A DNA stretch of 64,000 nucleotides from Zoogloeaceae bacterium (lineage in GTDB: Bacteria; Pseudomonadota; Gammaproteobacteria; Burkholderiales; Rhodocyclaceae): NCBI GenBank assembly GCA_016791005.1, contig JAEUNY010000086.1, forward strand, positions 1 to 64,000, written 5' to 3'. The position numbers were made by a program, and so were the translations under genes. Positions 20,367 to 29,933 of the stretch are shown piece after piece (position 1 is the first letter of the stretch; every line of letters starts with the position of its first letter). The notes below the pieces were generated by a model, which was not told the DNA's origin, searched no databases, and saw only the letters and a program-made list of their open reading frames with translations.

Positions 20367-20948
20367 ATGATCCTCTACCTCCACGGTTTTCGCTCCGCAC
20401 CGTCCTCCCACAAGGCCCAGGCGCTGCGGGCTCGGATGGCCGAGCGAGGATTGGAGGAGGCGTTCTGGTGCCCGCAGCTTCCGGTTTCGGGAAAAGACGC
20501 CATGGCCATGGTCGAGACCCGCATCCTGCAGTGCCGTAATGACGGCGGCCCTGCGCCGACCCTCGTAGGAAGTTCCTTGGGCGGGTATTACGCGACCTGG
20601 CTCGCTGAACGCCACAATCTTCAGGCGGTCCTGGTGAACCCTGCCGTCCTGGCCCCAATCTCCCTGGAGCCCTACCTGGGCACCCAGACCAATCTCTACA
20701 CCGGCGAGCGTTTCGAGTTCACCCCAGCCCACATTGCCGAGTTGCGTGAATTGGAGGTCCCACGCGTCACCCGCCCCGAACGCTACTGGCTGATGGTCGA
20801 AACAGGCGACGAGGTCCTCGACTACCGGGACGCCGTTCTGAAATACGCCGGTGCCCGTCAAACGGTGCTGGAGGGCGGTGACCACAGCTTTACGCGTTGG
20901 GCCGATTACCTCGACGACATCCTCCACATGGCCCGTTTGATCCGATGA
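20367..20948 (+). CDS. YqiA-like esterase (alpha/beta hydrolase)
   Basis: 193 aa, the size and pattern of the YqiA/UPF0227 family: N-terminal MILYLHGFRSAPSSHKA, nucleophile Ser in LVGSSLGGYYA, Asp in VETGDEVLDY and His in LEGGDHSFTRW. Predicted cytoplasmic carboxylesterase. Starts 11 bp after uppP and overlaps the following methyltransferase by ATGA, so the three are probably one transcript. Confidence 0.88.
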   Translation: MILYLHGFRSAPSSHKAQALRARMAERGLEEAFWCPQLPVSGKDAMAMVETRILQCRNDGGPAPTLVGSSLGGYYATWLAERHNLQAVLVNPAVLAPISLEPYLGTQTNLYTGERFEFTPAHIAELRELEVPRVTRPERYWLMVETGDEVLDYRDAVLKYAGARQTVLEGGDHSFTRWADYLDDILHMARLIR

Positions 20949-21775
20949 GTAGCGAGGGGAAACCCTTCGATCCCCGGCGCTATAAGGCCCAGGAGCGTGC
21001 CGGATTCAATCGCATTGCCGACCGCTACGGCGCGAATGCCCAGATGCGAGAGAGCCTCGCTCGGAGTCTCCTCCATGCCGCCGACCTGGCCCCCGGCCAG
21101 GCGGTCCTGGACCTGGCCAGCGGCCCCGGCCTCCTGGCACGCCACGCCCTGGAAGCGGTGGGGCCCACCGGCTGGGTCCTGGCCAGCGATCTGGCCGAGG
21201 GCATGCTGCATTCCGCCCAGGCCGACACCCCCGGCCTGGGGGCCTGCGGGGCGGATGCGGAGCAACTCCCCTTTGCGCCCGCCACCTTCGACCGGGTGCT
21301 GATGGGCCTGGGCCTCTTCGTCTGCCCGCATCCCCAACAGGTCCTCCTTGAAATCCGCCGCACGTTGAGGCCCGGCGGGCGCGTGGCCCTGTCGGTCTGG
21401 GGCCCGCCCGAGCAGGTCCCCCTCATCACCTGCGCCCAGGACTGCCTGAGCCGCATCGTCGGGCCCGCTCGGGCGGCCCGACCCTCGGTGTTCCGCCTCG
21501 GCGGCCCCGGCGTAATGGCCAGGATGTTGGCCGAGGCCGGTTTCCGCGCGATTCAGGTTCAGGACCACCCTCTCCGCTGCGACTTTGCCGATGCTGCCCA
21601 ATACTGGCAGGCCTTTCTCGACCTCGCCGGCGGCGTCACCGAAGCCCTCGCCAAGCTGCCGGAAGAGACGCGTCTGGCCCTCGCCCGGGCCGTCGAAGCC
21701 GACCTCCTGCCCTACCGAAGCGAATCGGGCTTTCGCCTCCCCGCCCAAACGCTCATCGCGACCGCCCAGGCGTGA
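20945..21775 (+). CDS. Class I SAM-dependent methyltransferase
   Basis: 276 aa starting at the ATG overlapping the preceding stop. Motif I is VLDLASGPGLLARHA; AADL..GADAEQLPFAP and LRPGGRVALSVWG are the usual downstream motifs of the Methyltransf_11/UbiE-like group. The N-terminal RYKAQERAGFNRIADRYG is also seen in UbiE-like enzymes. Substrate unknown; quinone or small-molecule methylation is possible. Confidence 0.85.
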   Translation: MSSEGKPFDPRRYKAQERAGFNRIADRYGANAQMRESLARSLLHAADLAPGQAVLDLASGPGLLARHALEAVGPTGWVLASDLAEGMLHSAQADTPGLGACGADAEQLPFAPATFDRVLMGLGLFVCPHPQQVLLEIRRTLRPGGRVALSVWGPPEQVPLITCAQDCLSRIVGPARAARPSVFRLGGPGVMARMLAEAGFRAIQVQDHPLRCDFADAAQYWQAFLDLAGGVTEALAKLPEETRLALARAVEADLLPYRSESGFRLPAQTLIATAQA

Positions 21776-21847
21776 AAGACCGCCAACGGGAACGGGAGCA
21801 GCGGAAACTTCAGTAGAATGGTGGGTTTATCGCCCACTGTCACGCCG

Positions 21848-23752
21848 ATGTTCGTGTTGTTTGAAGAGGATGGGGCCTTCAAAGCCGGTACCGTTCTCAC
21901 CGAAACCGACGCTTCCCTTCAGGTCGAAACCAGCCACGGCAAGCGAATCAAGCTCAAGGCTGCCCAGGTACTCCTCCGCTTCCAGGCACCCAGCCCCGCC
22001 GCGCTGCTCGACGAGGCGGAACGGGAGGCTGAGAAACTCGACACCGAGTTTCTCTGGGAAGTGAGCGGCGACGCAGAGTTTGGCTTTTGCGAGCTCGCAG
22101 CGGACTATTTCGGCCATGCCCCCGGGGCGGTGGAAGCCTCGGCCCTCCTGCTGCGCTTGCACAGCGCGCCGATCTGGTTCCACCGCAAAGGCCGGGGCCG
22201 CTTCCGCAAAGCGCCGGCGGAGATCCTGCAGGCCGCCCTGGCCGGCCAGGAAAAGAAGCGCCAGCAGGCGGAGCTGATCGACCGGATGCGCGACCAACTG
22301 GTCGCCGGCGAGGTGCCCGGCGAAATCACTGCGATGCTGGACCAGATCCTCTACCGTCCCGACCGCAATCGCCTCGAAGTTAAGGCCGTCGAGGCCGCCT
22401 GCGCCGAAACCGGGCTCTCCGCACCCCGCCTGCTGCTGCGCGGCGGCGCCCTGGGTTCCTCCTACGACTATCACTACAAGCGCTTCCTCTTCGAGTATTT
22501 CGCCGAGGGCACCGCCTTCCCCGAAACGCCCGATCCGGCGGCGGACGAGAATCTCCCCGTGGCGGGCGTTGCTGCGTTTTCCATCGACGACGCCCAGACC
22601 ACGGAAATCGACGACGCCTTCTCCGTCAGCCCCCGGGCGGAGGGCGGCTGGCGGGTGGGCATTCACATTGCGGCGCCTGGTCTGGGTCTGCGCCGAGGCG
22701 ATGCCCTCGACGATATTGCCCGCCGACGGCTGTCCACCGTCTACATGCCGGGCAACAAGATCACCATGCTGCCCGACCCGGTGGTGGAGCGTTTTACCCT
22801 GGCTGCAGGGCGCGCCTCCCCGGCGCTGTCCCTCTACCTGACGGTCAATGCCGATTTCTCGGTCGCCAGCCACGACTCGCGGATCGAAGTGGTGCCCATT
22901 GCCGCCAATCTCCGCCACCACGACATCGAGCCGCTTTTCAACGCCACAACCCTCGCAGAAGGCGGCCCGGATTTTCCGTGGAAGTCCGAACTCACGGTGC
23001 TATGGGAACTCGCCACGGTTCTGGAGGCCGGTCGCGGCAAACCCTCGGCCAACCAGAATCTCCTGGACTTCAATTACGTGGTCGATTGGGCGGTCAATAC
23101 TGATGACGGCCCCGGCGAGGTAAGCATCACCCGGCGGCCGCGCGGCTCGCCCCTCGATACCTTGGTGGCGGAGCTCATGATCGTCGCCAATTCCACCTGG
23201 GGCACCCTCCTCGACGAGGCCGGAGTGCCTGGACTGTACCGGGTGCAGACGGCGGGGAAGGTGCGGATGAGCACAGTCGCCGGGCCCCATGAGGGCCTCG
23301 GTGTGCCCTGCTACGCCTGGAGCAGTTCACCCCTGCGGCGCTATGTGGATCTCGTCAATCAGTGGCAGATCGTGGCGGTCCTGCGGGGAGAAGACCCGGC
23401 CTTCGCACCGAAGTCGCAGGAATTGGTCGCCGCGATGCGGGATTTCGAGTTGACCTATGCCGCCTACGCCGATTTTCAGCGCCACATGGAGCGCTATTGG
23501 TGCCTGCGCTGGCTGCGCCGGGCAGGCCTGACCGAAGTGACCGGGCGGACCCTACGAGAGAACCTGGTCCGCCTCGAGACCGTACCGATGGTGGTCAAAG
23601 TGCCCTCCTTGCCTGCGCTGGATCCGGGCTGCCGGGTCCGGCTCGCGGTGGAGCGCAGTGACCTCATCGACGTGGAACTCCAACTGCGCTACGTCGCCAG
23701 CCTGACCGAGCCGGTAGAGGCGGCGGTCGAAGTCCCCGTCCAGTCGGAGTAA
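21848..23752 (+). CDS. RNase II-family exoribonuclease (RNB domain)
   Basis: 634 aa from ATG 21848 (MFVLFEEDG). An upstream ATG at 21818 is unlikely because it overlaps a -10-like TAGAAT at 21814-21819. The RNB catalytic segment is FSIDDAQTTEIDDAFSV, with metal-binding Asp residues, followed by YMPGNKITMLPDPVVE and AWSSSPLRRYVDLVNQWQ. Length and domain order (N-terminal OB-like region, RNB, C-terminal S1-like) fit 3'-5' exoribonuclease II relatives common in betaproteobacteria. Confidence 0.9.
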   Translation: MFVLFEEDGAFKAGTVLTETDASLQVETSHGKRIKLKAAQVLLRFQAPSPAALLDEAEREAEKLDTEFLWEVSGDAEFGFCELAADYFGHAPGAVEASALLLRLHSAPIWFHRKGRGRFRKAPAEILQAALAGQEKKRQQAELIDRMRDQLVAGEVPGEITAMLDQILYRPDRNRLEVKAVEAACAETGLSAPRLLLRGGALGSSYDYHYKRFLFEYFAEGTAFPETPDPAADENLPVAGVAAFSIDDAQTTEIDDAFSVSPRAEGGWRVGIHIAAPGLGLRRGDALDDIARRRLSTVYMPGNKITMLPDPVVERFTLAAGRASPALSLYLTVNADFSVASHDSRIEVVPIAANLRHHDIEPLFNATTLAEGGPDFPWKSELTVLWELATVLEAGRGKPSANQNLLDFNYVVDWAVNTDDGPGEVSITRRPRGSPLDTLVAELMIVANSTWGTLLDEAGVPGLYRVQTAGKVRMSTVAGPHEGLGVPCYAWSSSPLRRYVDLVNQWQIVAVLRGEDPAFAPKSQELVAAMRDFELTYAAYADFQRHMERYWCLRWLRRAGLTEVTGRTLRENLVRLETVPMVVKVPSLPALDPGCRVRLAVERSDLIDVELQLRYVASLTEPVEAAVEVPVQSE

Positions 23753-23762
23753 GATTCTCCCG

Positions 23763-24686
23763 ATGTCTGCGCCCGCCCCCACCCTGTCGGCCTTCCCGCC
23801 TGGAGCTCGCGGACGGCTCCGCGGGCCCCGGCGCCACCCCGACCAGGCGATGTGGCTCGCGGTGTTCGTATCCTTGGCCCTCCACGCGGTATTGCTCACC
23901 ATTCACTTCCGCTTCCCCGACGCATTGGGGGCCAAGCGGGCCGACAAGAATCTGGAAGTGGTGCTCGTGAATGCCCGCCATGCCCGGGCGCCGACCGACG
24001 CGGATGCCCTGGCCCAGGCCAATCTCGAAGGTGGGGGCGAAGTGGAAGGGAAAACCCGGCCCAGCACCCCCCTGCCCCCGCAAGACCAACGGCGGGAGGG
24101 GGACGCGCTCCAGGAGGCGCGACGTCGCGCCGTGGTGGCCGAACGCAAGGCCCACCAAGTGCTCACCCGCCCGAGCGCTACGGCGTCGCTGCGCAGCGAG
24201 CCCCGCCCCGACGATCAACCCACGGACACGCCTCGCCAGGTCTCGGGCTACGACCTCCTTGACAGCGCCGCGGCGATGGTCCGCATGGACGCCTCCATCG
24301 ACAAAAGCCTCAATGAAATGGCCCAGCGTCCCCGCCGCGCCATCGTCGGAGCCCGCACCCAGGAATATCGCTTCGCCCGTTACGTCGAGGACTGGCGCCA
24401 GAAGATCGAACGGATCGGCACGCTGAACTATCCCGAGTCGGCCCGCGGCAAGACCTACGGCAGCCTTGTCCTGTCGGTGTCCATCAAGGCAGACGGCAGC
24501 GTCGACCGCGTCGAGATCAACCGCTCGTCCGGACACAAGGTCCTCGACGAGGCGGCCCAGCGCATCGTCCTCCTCGCCGCCCCCTTCGCCGCTTTTCCCC
24601 CCGATATCCGGCGGGACACGGACGTCATCGAGATCGTCCGCACCTGGACCTTCACCCAGGGCGACCAGATCCAAACGGCCCGCTAA
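23763..24686 (+). CDS. TonB-like energy transducer
   Basis: 307 aa. A short cytoplasmic N-terminus, one membrane anchor (MWLAVFVSLALHAVLLTIHF) and a charged periplasmic spacer rich in Ala/Arg/Glu/Pro lead to a C-terminal TonB domain (YPESARGKTYGSLVLSVSI, then DRVEINRSSGHKVLDEAA). No exbB/exbD lies beside it, so it may share another energising complex. Sits between the RNase gene and aroE, as often in betaproteobacteria. Confidence 0.88.
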   Translation: MSAPAPTLSAFPPGARGRLRGPRRHPDQAMWLAVFVSLALHAVLLTIHFRFPDALGAKRADKNLEVVLVNARHARAPTDADALAQANLEGGGEVEGKTRPSTPLPPQDQRREGDALQEARRRAVVAERKAHQVLTRPSATASLRSEPRPDDQPTDTPRQVSGYDLLDSAAAMVRMDASIDKSLNEMAQRPRRAIVGARTQEYRFARYVEDWRQKIERIGTLNYPESARGKTYGSLVLSVSIKADGSVDRVEINRSSGHKVLDEAAQRIVLLAAPFAAFPPDIRRDTDVIEIVRTWTFTQGDQIQTAR

Positions 24687-24713
24687 CCCGACATTGCCCG
24701 AGGACCCCTGAAC

Positions 24714-25544
24714 GTGGATCGCTACGCCGTGGTGGGCCACCCGATCGCCCACAGCAAATCTCCCCTGATCCACCGCGCGTTTGCCCGCCAGACCGGCCAG
24801 GCAATGAGTTACGAGGCCCTGCTGGCGCCCCTCGATGGCTTTGCCGCCACGGTGCGTGCCTTCGGCGAGAACCAGGGTCGCGGGATGAACGTCACCGTGC
24901 CCTTCAAGCTGGAAGCCCATGATCTGGCGACAGAATTGACGGAGCGCGCCCGCGCGGCCGGGGCGGTCAATACCCTGGTCTTCAGACCCAAAGGAGTGTT
25001 GGGCGACAACACCGATGGCGCGGGGCTGGTTCGGGATATCACCAAGAACCTGGGCTACGCCCTCAATGGCCGACGCGTCCTGCTCCTTGGCGCGGGCGGC
25101 GCAGCCCGGGGGACGATCCTCCCGCTCCTCGGTGAGCGGCCGGCTGGCCTGGTGATCGCCAATCGTACGGTCGCCCGGGCCGAAAGCCTGGCCGAGCAGT
25201 TTTCCCAGGCGGCCGGGGCCATCCCCCTGGCCGCCAGCTCCTTCGCAGGCCTCGCGGGACAGACCTTCGACGTGATCATCAACGCCACCGCCGCCAGTCT
25301 GGCCAACGAAGCACCCCCGCTTCCTCCGGGGCTCTACGCCCCTGGGGCCCTCGCCTACGACATGATGTATGGCAAGGGAGACACCCCATTCCTCGCGGCG
25401 GCCCGGCAGGAGGGCGCAGCGAAGTTGGCCGACGGGCTCGGGATGCTGGTCGAGCAAGCTGCCGAGAGCTTCTGGTTGTGGCGTGGCGTGCGTCCGCAAA
25501 CCGGGCCAGTCCTGGAGGCCCTGCGCGCCGGCCGCACTCCGTGA
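24714..25544 (+). CDS. aroE: Shikimate dehydrogenase
   Basis: 276 aa, GTG start at 24714. NADP-dependent reduction of 3-dehydroshikimate. Shikimate site: AHSKSPLIH, catalytic Lys in NVTVPFK, Asn in AVNTL and Asp in NTDGAG. Cofactor loop GAGGAARG and NADP-binding NRT. C-terminal [10 protein letters not shown] is standard. It overlaps mtgA by GTGA, so the two are translationally coupled. Confidence 0.97.
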   Translation: MDRYAVVGHPIAHSKSPLIHRAFARQTGQAMSYEALLAPLDGFAATVRAFGENQGRGMNVTVPFKLEAHDLATELTERARAAGAVNTLVFRPKGVLGDNTDGAGLVRDITKNLGYALNGRRVLLLGAGGAARGTILPLLGERPAGLVIANRTVARAESLAEQFSQAAGAIPLAASSFAGLAGQTFDVIINATAASLANEAPPLPPGLYAPGALAYDMMYGKGDTPFLAAARQEGAAKLADGLGMLVEQAAESFWLWRGVRPQTGPVLEALRAGRTP

Positions 25545-26233
25545 CGGTCATCACCCGCTGGATCGTGCGGGGCGCGGCCATCGCGCTCCTCGTGCTCCTG
25601 GTCTGGCAGGCATGGATTCTCGCCCACGTAGTCTGGTGGAGTTGGGCCAACCCCGCGGAAACCAGTTTCATGGCGCTACGTCTGGACGAGTTCCGGGAAA
25701 AGGACCCAGACGCCCGTTTGCGTCAGGAATGGGTGCCCTACGAGCGGATCTCGATCCATTTGAAACGGGCCGTCGTCGCCGCGGAGGACGATGGCTTCGT
25801 CGATCACGACGGCTTTGACTGGGAAGCCATTCAGAAGGCCCTGGAGAAAAACGAGCGACGGGGTCGCCCGGTGGTCGGTGGCTCCACCATTAGCCAACAA
25901 TTGGCCAAGAACCTCTTCCTCTCCCCCAGCCGGAGCTACCTGCGCAAGGCCGAGGAGGCCCTGATCACCCTCATGATCGAGGCCATATGGACCAAACGCC
26001 GGATCCTGGAGGTCTATCTCAATGTGGTGGAGTGGGGGAACGGAATCTTTGGCTGCGAAGCGGCCGCCCGGCGCTATTACGGTGTCACGGCGGCTCAGCT
26101 CGGCCCCGCCCAGGCGGCGCGGCTGGCCGTGATGCTACCCAACCCCCGGCGATACGAGCGCCAGTTCGGCCCGCGCCTGGCCGCCCACGCCGCCCGCATC
26201 CAGGCCCGAATGGCCCGCGCCGACGTGCCCTGA
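25541..26233 (+). CDS. mtgA: Monofunctional peptidoglycan glycosyltransferase
   Basis: 230 aa from the GTG at 25541 that overlaps the aroE stop. One N-terminal membrane anchor ([18 protein letters not shown]), then a GT51 domain: catalytic Glu in [15 protein letters not shown] and [32 protein letters not shown]. Polymerises lipid II into glycan strands in the periplasm. aroE-mtgA pairing is common in betaproteobacteria. Confidence 0.96.
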   Translation: MTVITRWIVRGAAIALLVLLVWQAWILAHVVWWSWANPAETSFMALRLDEFREKDPDARLRQEWVPYERISIHLKRAVVAAEDDGFVDHDGFDWEAIQKALEKNERRGRPVVGGSTISQQLAKNLFLSPSRSYLRKAEEALITLMIEAIWTKRRILEVYLNVVEWGNGIFGCEAAARRYYGVTAAQLGPAQAARLAVMLPNPRRYERQFGPRLAAHAARIQARMARADVP

Positions 26234-26360
26234 GTCATCCCGATCGACGAATCTTTTCCTTTCGTCACTGCCCAACGCAAGATGTCAGTCAGGGTCGCGC
26301 CGGTCACACCGGAACCCGTAGAATGGCCCCCTTTGTGCCCTCCCCGCCACCGCCATCGCC

Positions 26361-27800
26361 ATGACTCCGGAAGAGGAACTCCACCCTGACGACGTGCAGC
26401 AGCATTTGCGCGAAGTCCAGGCCCTGCTCAGCCGCCAACGGCTGGTGGAGAACCTCGTCCATCGCCAGGACATGCCCCGCCATGATTTGGTGGAAAACCT
26501 GGTACATAAGCAGCACACGGCGGAACTGCGGCACAAGCTGGACGCCCTTCACCCGGCAGATATCGCCTACATCCTCGAAGCCCTGCCCCTGGAAGAACGG
26601 CGCTTCGTCTGGGATCTGGTCAAGGCGGAGCGCGACGGCGAGATCCTGCTGGAAGTCACCGATGCGGTGCGGGAAACCCTCATCGAGGCAATGGCGCCGG
26701 AGGAACTCAAGGCCGCCGCCGAGAGCCTGGACGCCGACGAGTTGGCGGACCTCGCGCCGGACCTGCCAGCGGAGGTCATCCAGGACGTCTTCCAGTCCCT
26801 GCCCAGCGAGGAACGGGAGCAACTGCGGGCAGCGATGTCCTACCCGGAGGACTCGGTGGGCGCCCTCATGGACTTCGACATGGTGACCGTCAGAGAGGAC
26901 GTACGTCTGGAGGTGGTGCTCCGCTACCTGCGCCTCTTCGACGATCTCCCCGCTCACACCGACAAGCTCTTCGTGGTCGATCGCGAAGACCACCTGAAGG
27001 GCATCCTCACCCTCGAGACCCTGCTCATCAACGATCCGGACAAAGAGGTCTCGGAGTTGATGCGCACCGAGATCGTGAGCTTCGAGCCTGAGGACGACGC
27101 CGACGAGGCTGCCCAGGCCTTCGAGCGCTACGACCTGATTTCCGCCCCCGTGATCGGCAAGGACAAACGTGTCATCGGCCGATTGACCGTGGTGGATGTC
27201 GTCGATTACATCCGGGAGGAATCGGACGCCGAAATCCTCAGCCAGGCCGGCTTGCGGGAAGAGGAGGACATTTTCGCGTCGGTTTGGGATTCAGTGAAGA
27301 ACCGCTGGTCGTGGCTGGCCATCAACCTCGTCACAGCCTTCATCGCGTCCCGCGTCATCGGCCTTTTCGAAGGCTCCATCGAGAAGTTGGTGGCCCTCGC
27401 CGCCCTGATGCCCATCGTGGCGGGCATTGGCGGGAACTCCGGCAACCAGACCATCACCATGATCGTCCGGGCCATCGCCACCGGTCAGGTGCAACCGGAG
27501 GCCCTTCAGCGCCTTCTGCGCAAAGAACTCGGCGTCGCGCTCATCAATGGTCTGGTCTGGGGCGGCCTCCTTGGCCTGCTCGCCTGGTGGCTCTACAAGA
27601 GCGCTTCCCTCGGCGCGGTGATGACGGCCGCCATGACCTTGAATCTCCTCCTTGCCGCCTCCGCTGGAGTCATCATTCCAATGCTCCGCTCGCGAGTCGG
27701 AGCCGATCCCGCCATCGGAAGCTCGGTCATGATCACCGCCCTCACCGACTCCGGTGGCTTCTTCATCTTCCTGGGCCTGGCCACCCTGATTCTGCTCTGA
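26361..27800 (+). CDS. mgtE: Magnesium transporter MgtE
   Basis: 479 aa. The cytoplasmic N domain (about 1-155) is built of helical repeats; a CBS pair follows (about 160-285: MDFDMVTVREDV, KRVIGRLTVVDVVDYI), then a plug-helix region and five membrane helices (WSWLAINLVTAFIASRVIG; MPIVAGIGGNSGNQT; C-terminal SGGFFIFLGLATLILL). The pore motif GGNSGNQT is intact. Mg2+-gated uptake channel. No Mg-sensing leader is evident upstream; a -10-like TAGAAT is at 26319. Confidence 0.96.
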   Translation: MTPEEELHPDDVQQHLREVQALLSRQRLVENLVHRQDMPRHDLVENLVHKQHTAELRHKLDALHPADIAYILEALPLEERRFVWDLVKAERDGEILLEVTDAVRETLIEAMAPEELKAAAESLDADELADLAPDLPAEVIQDVFQSLPSEEREQLRAAMSYPEDSVGALMDFDMVTVREDVRLEVVLRYLRLFDDLPAHTDKLFVVDREDHLKGILTLETLLINDPDKEVSELMRTEIVSFEPEDDADEAAQAFERYDLISAPVIGKDKRVIGRLTVVDVVDYIREESDAEILSQAGLREEEDIFASVWDSVKNRWSWLAINLVTAFIASRVIGLFEGSIEKLVALAALMPIVAGIGGNSGNQTITMIVRAIATGQVQPEALQRLLRKELGVALINGLVWGGLLGLLAWWLYKSASLGAVMTAAMTLNLLLAASAGVIIPMLRSRVGADPAIGSSVMITALTDSGGFFIFLGLATLILL

Positions 27801-28049
27801 ATCACCGCGATTTCAAGCGGCCTATTGCGCAGCACGGGGTGACCCGATTGACAGAGCCGACCCTCCAACGAAAGCAGCATTTCGGGGACATCACACCCTT
27901 TTGGGCGTGATTCACACCACGGACGAGGTGCGGCGACGTGAGGCTACCCAGCGACACTGCCAACTACTTCCTCATGACCGCCACGCCCCGCGGCTGTAAT
28001 GGCGCCACCAGCCCCGCCGGGGCGGAATCGCCCACCACTCGTGACGGTC

Positions 28050-28709
28050 ATGACCATGCTGCCAGCCCTTCGCCGCTCCCTCGCCACACTCTGCCTCGCA
28101 GGCTTCGCGGCACTCCCCTCCCTCAGTCACGCCAGCCTGGTCTCGATCGAAAGCAGCTTCGCTGAATCCGGACAGCCCTTCGAGGTCAAGAAGGACAACG
28201 ACGCCGTAATTGGCACCTTTGACTTCGGCACCCAGGGGGACGGGCTGATCAACCTGTCATCGCTTTCCCTGACCCTAACGCTCACGGATGGCGACACGGC
28301 CAGCGGAAATTTTGACGAGGACAACCTGTTTCTGTTGCTGGACGGCATCAATACCGGAGTGGCGCTGAACGGCTTCGGCAACAATGCCACGCAAACCCGC
28401 ACGTTTGGACTGTCCTTGGCTAACACCAGCTTTGCCGACGCCCTGCTTGATGCGCTCCTCAAGGACGGAATGCTCGATATCGGCATCCTGGATACGGACA
28501 GCGACAACAAAAAGACCGGCGCGTACGACGACAAGAACGGCAAGAATACCTTTATCACAACATCTGGATATGAGGCCCGCCTCATCCTTGGGGGCGATGC
28601 GCGCGACCCTGTGGCCGCTGCGGCCACCGTTCCTGAACCCACCTCCCTCGCGCTAACCGCTTTGGCCTTGGCCGGGCTCATCACCTCTCGTCGCAAGCGC
28701 CTCGCCTGA
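28050..28709 (+). CDS. PEP-CTERM sorting-domain exported protein
   Basis: 219 aa from ATG 28050 (a second ATG at 28056 is possible). Signal peptide at the N-terminus (RRSLATLCLAGFAALPSLSHA). The C-terminus is a PEP-CTERM tripartite signal: VPEPTSLALT, a hydrophobic stretch and a basic tail SRRKRLA, which marks it for exosortase processing. The middle is Asp/Asn/Thr-rich, without Cys and of no known fold. No exosortase is in the window. Neighbours (mgtE, sbp) give no functional hint; PEP-CTERM proteins are generally tied to extracellular matrix. Confidence 0.88.
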   Translation: MTMLPALRRSLATLCLAGFAALPSLSHASLVSIESSFAESGQPFEVKKDNDAVIGTFDFGTQGDGLINLSSLSLTLTLTDGDTASGNFDEDNLFLLLDGINTGVALNGFGNNATQTRTFGLSLANTSFADALLDALLKDGMLDIGILDTDSDNKKTGAYDDKNGKNTFITTSGYEARLILGGDARDPVAAAATVPEPTSLALTALALAGLITSRRKRLA

Positions 28710-28835
28710 ATCTCGCTTCCTAGGCGGGAAGCTCCTGCAGCATCCCGCTTCCCATCCACCCGGGCGCGAACGGCTGTAGTTCGCAGCCTCGGGTACGAGA
28801 ATCCCCGCCGGAAACGCGCGGAAGGGAGTATTGCC

Positions 28836-28886
28836 GAATATTTGAATATCAATCGCACTTTTTCTTGGTTATCTGGAATATATACA
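28836..28886 (+). promoter_or_regulatory. Candidate sbp promoter with three GAATAT repeats
   Basis: TATACA (28881-28886) is a good -10 about 43 bp before the sbp ATG; the paired -35 (TTTTTC, 28859-28864, 16-bp spacer) is poor, as expected of an activator-dependent promoter. GAATAT occurs at 28836, 28844 and 28876, spaced 8 and 32 bp, and could be CysB contact points. Confidence 0.45.
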
Positions 28887-28928
28887 TCGGATAAATTGGG
28901 CCCTCAACCCTAAACTCAGGACCCGATC

Positions 28929-29933
28929 ATGTCTGCTTCAGCCCAGAAATTGCTGGCCGCCGCCTTGGCTCTATCCTTTGGGACCCACCTTGTCGCCGCG
29001 GCTGATACCACGCTGCTCAACGTCTCCTACGACCCAACCCGCGAGCTCTATCAGGATTTCAACGCTGCCTTCACCAAGGCATGGAAGGCCAAGGGAGGCG
29101 GCGATCTTGCTATCCGACAATCCCACGGCGGGTCTGGCAAGCAGGCTCGTTCGGTGATTGACGGGCTGGAAGCCGACGTCGTGACCCTGGCCCTGGCCTA
29201 CGATATCGACGTAATCGCCGAAAAAGGCCTCCTCGCCCAGGACTGGCAAAAACGTTTGCCCCGGAATGCCAGCCCTTACACCTCCACGATCGTGTTCCTG
29301 GTGCGCAAGGGCAACCCGAAGGGAATTCGCGACTGGGGCGACCTGGTCAAGCCGGGCATCGCCGTCATTACGCCCAATCCCAAGACCTCTGGCGGTGCCC
29401 GGTGGAATTACCTGGCGGCATGGGGCTTTGCCCTCAAACAACAGGGGGGCGGCGAAGCCAAAGCGCGGGAGTTCGTACGACAGCTCTTTGCCAACGTCAA
29501 GGTACTCGATTCAGGCGCCCGGGGTTCAACCACCACCTTTGTTGAAAGAGGGGTCGGTGATGTCCTGATCGCCTGGGAAAACGAGGCCTATCTGGCCGTC
29601 AAGGAATTGGGGCCAGACAAATTCGAGATCGTTACTCCCTCGATTTCCATTTTGGCGGAGCCGCCCGTCGCTGTGGTGGATCGCGTGGTGGACAAGCGAG
29701 GCACCCGCAAGGTGGCCACGGCGTATCTGGAGTATCTCTATTCGCCCGAAGCACAGGAGCTAGCCGCACGGAACTATTACCGGCCAATCGACAAGGCAGT
29801 CGCATCGCGGTATGCAAAGCTATTCGCGCCGGTGAAGCTCTTCACCATCGACGAGGTTTTCGGGGGGTGGGCCAAGGCCCAGAAAACCCATTTCGCCGAT
29901 GGCGGCGTGTTCGACCAGATTGTCATCAGATGA
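28929..29933 (+). CDS. sbp: Sulfate ABC transporter periplasmic binding protein
   Basis: 334 aa with a Sec signal peptide ([18 protein letters not shown]). Family hallmarks: [13 protein letters not shown], the ligand-binding [30 protein letters not shown], and [13 protein letters not shown]. Delivers sulfate (or thiosulfate) to the CysTWA complex encoded on the opposite strand 4 kb away. Its stop overlaps the start of the following hydrolase gene (ATGA). Confidence 0.95.
   Translation: MSASAQKLLAAALALSFGTHLVAAADTTLLNVSYDPTRELYQDFNAAFTKAWKAKGGGDLAIRQSHGGSGKQARSVIDGLEADVVTLALAYDIDVIAEKGLLAQDWQKRLPRNASPYTSTIVFLVRKGNPKGIRDWGDLVKPGIAVITPNPKTSGGARWNYLAAWGFALKQQGGGEAKAREFVRQLFANVKVLDSGARGSTTTFVERGVGDVLIAWENEAYLAVKELGPDKFEIVTPSISILAEPPVAVVDRVVDKRGTRKVATAYLEYLYSPEAQELAARNYYRPIDKAVASRYAKLFAPVKLFTIDEVFGGWAKAQKTHFADGGVFDQIVIR

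Noticed and set aside
27801-28049. Possible riboswitch before the PEP-CTERM gene
   Set aside because: Short hairpins with mismatches exist, but I find no conserved core of the c-di-GMP, cobalamin or Mg2+ classes.
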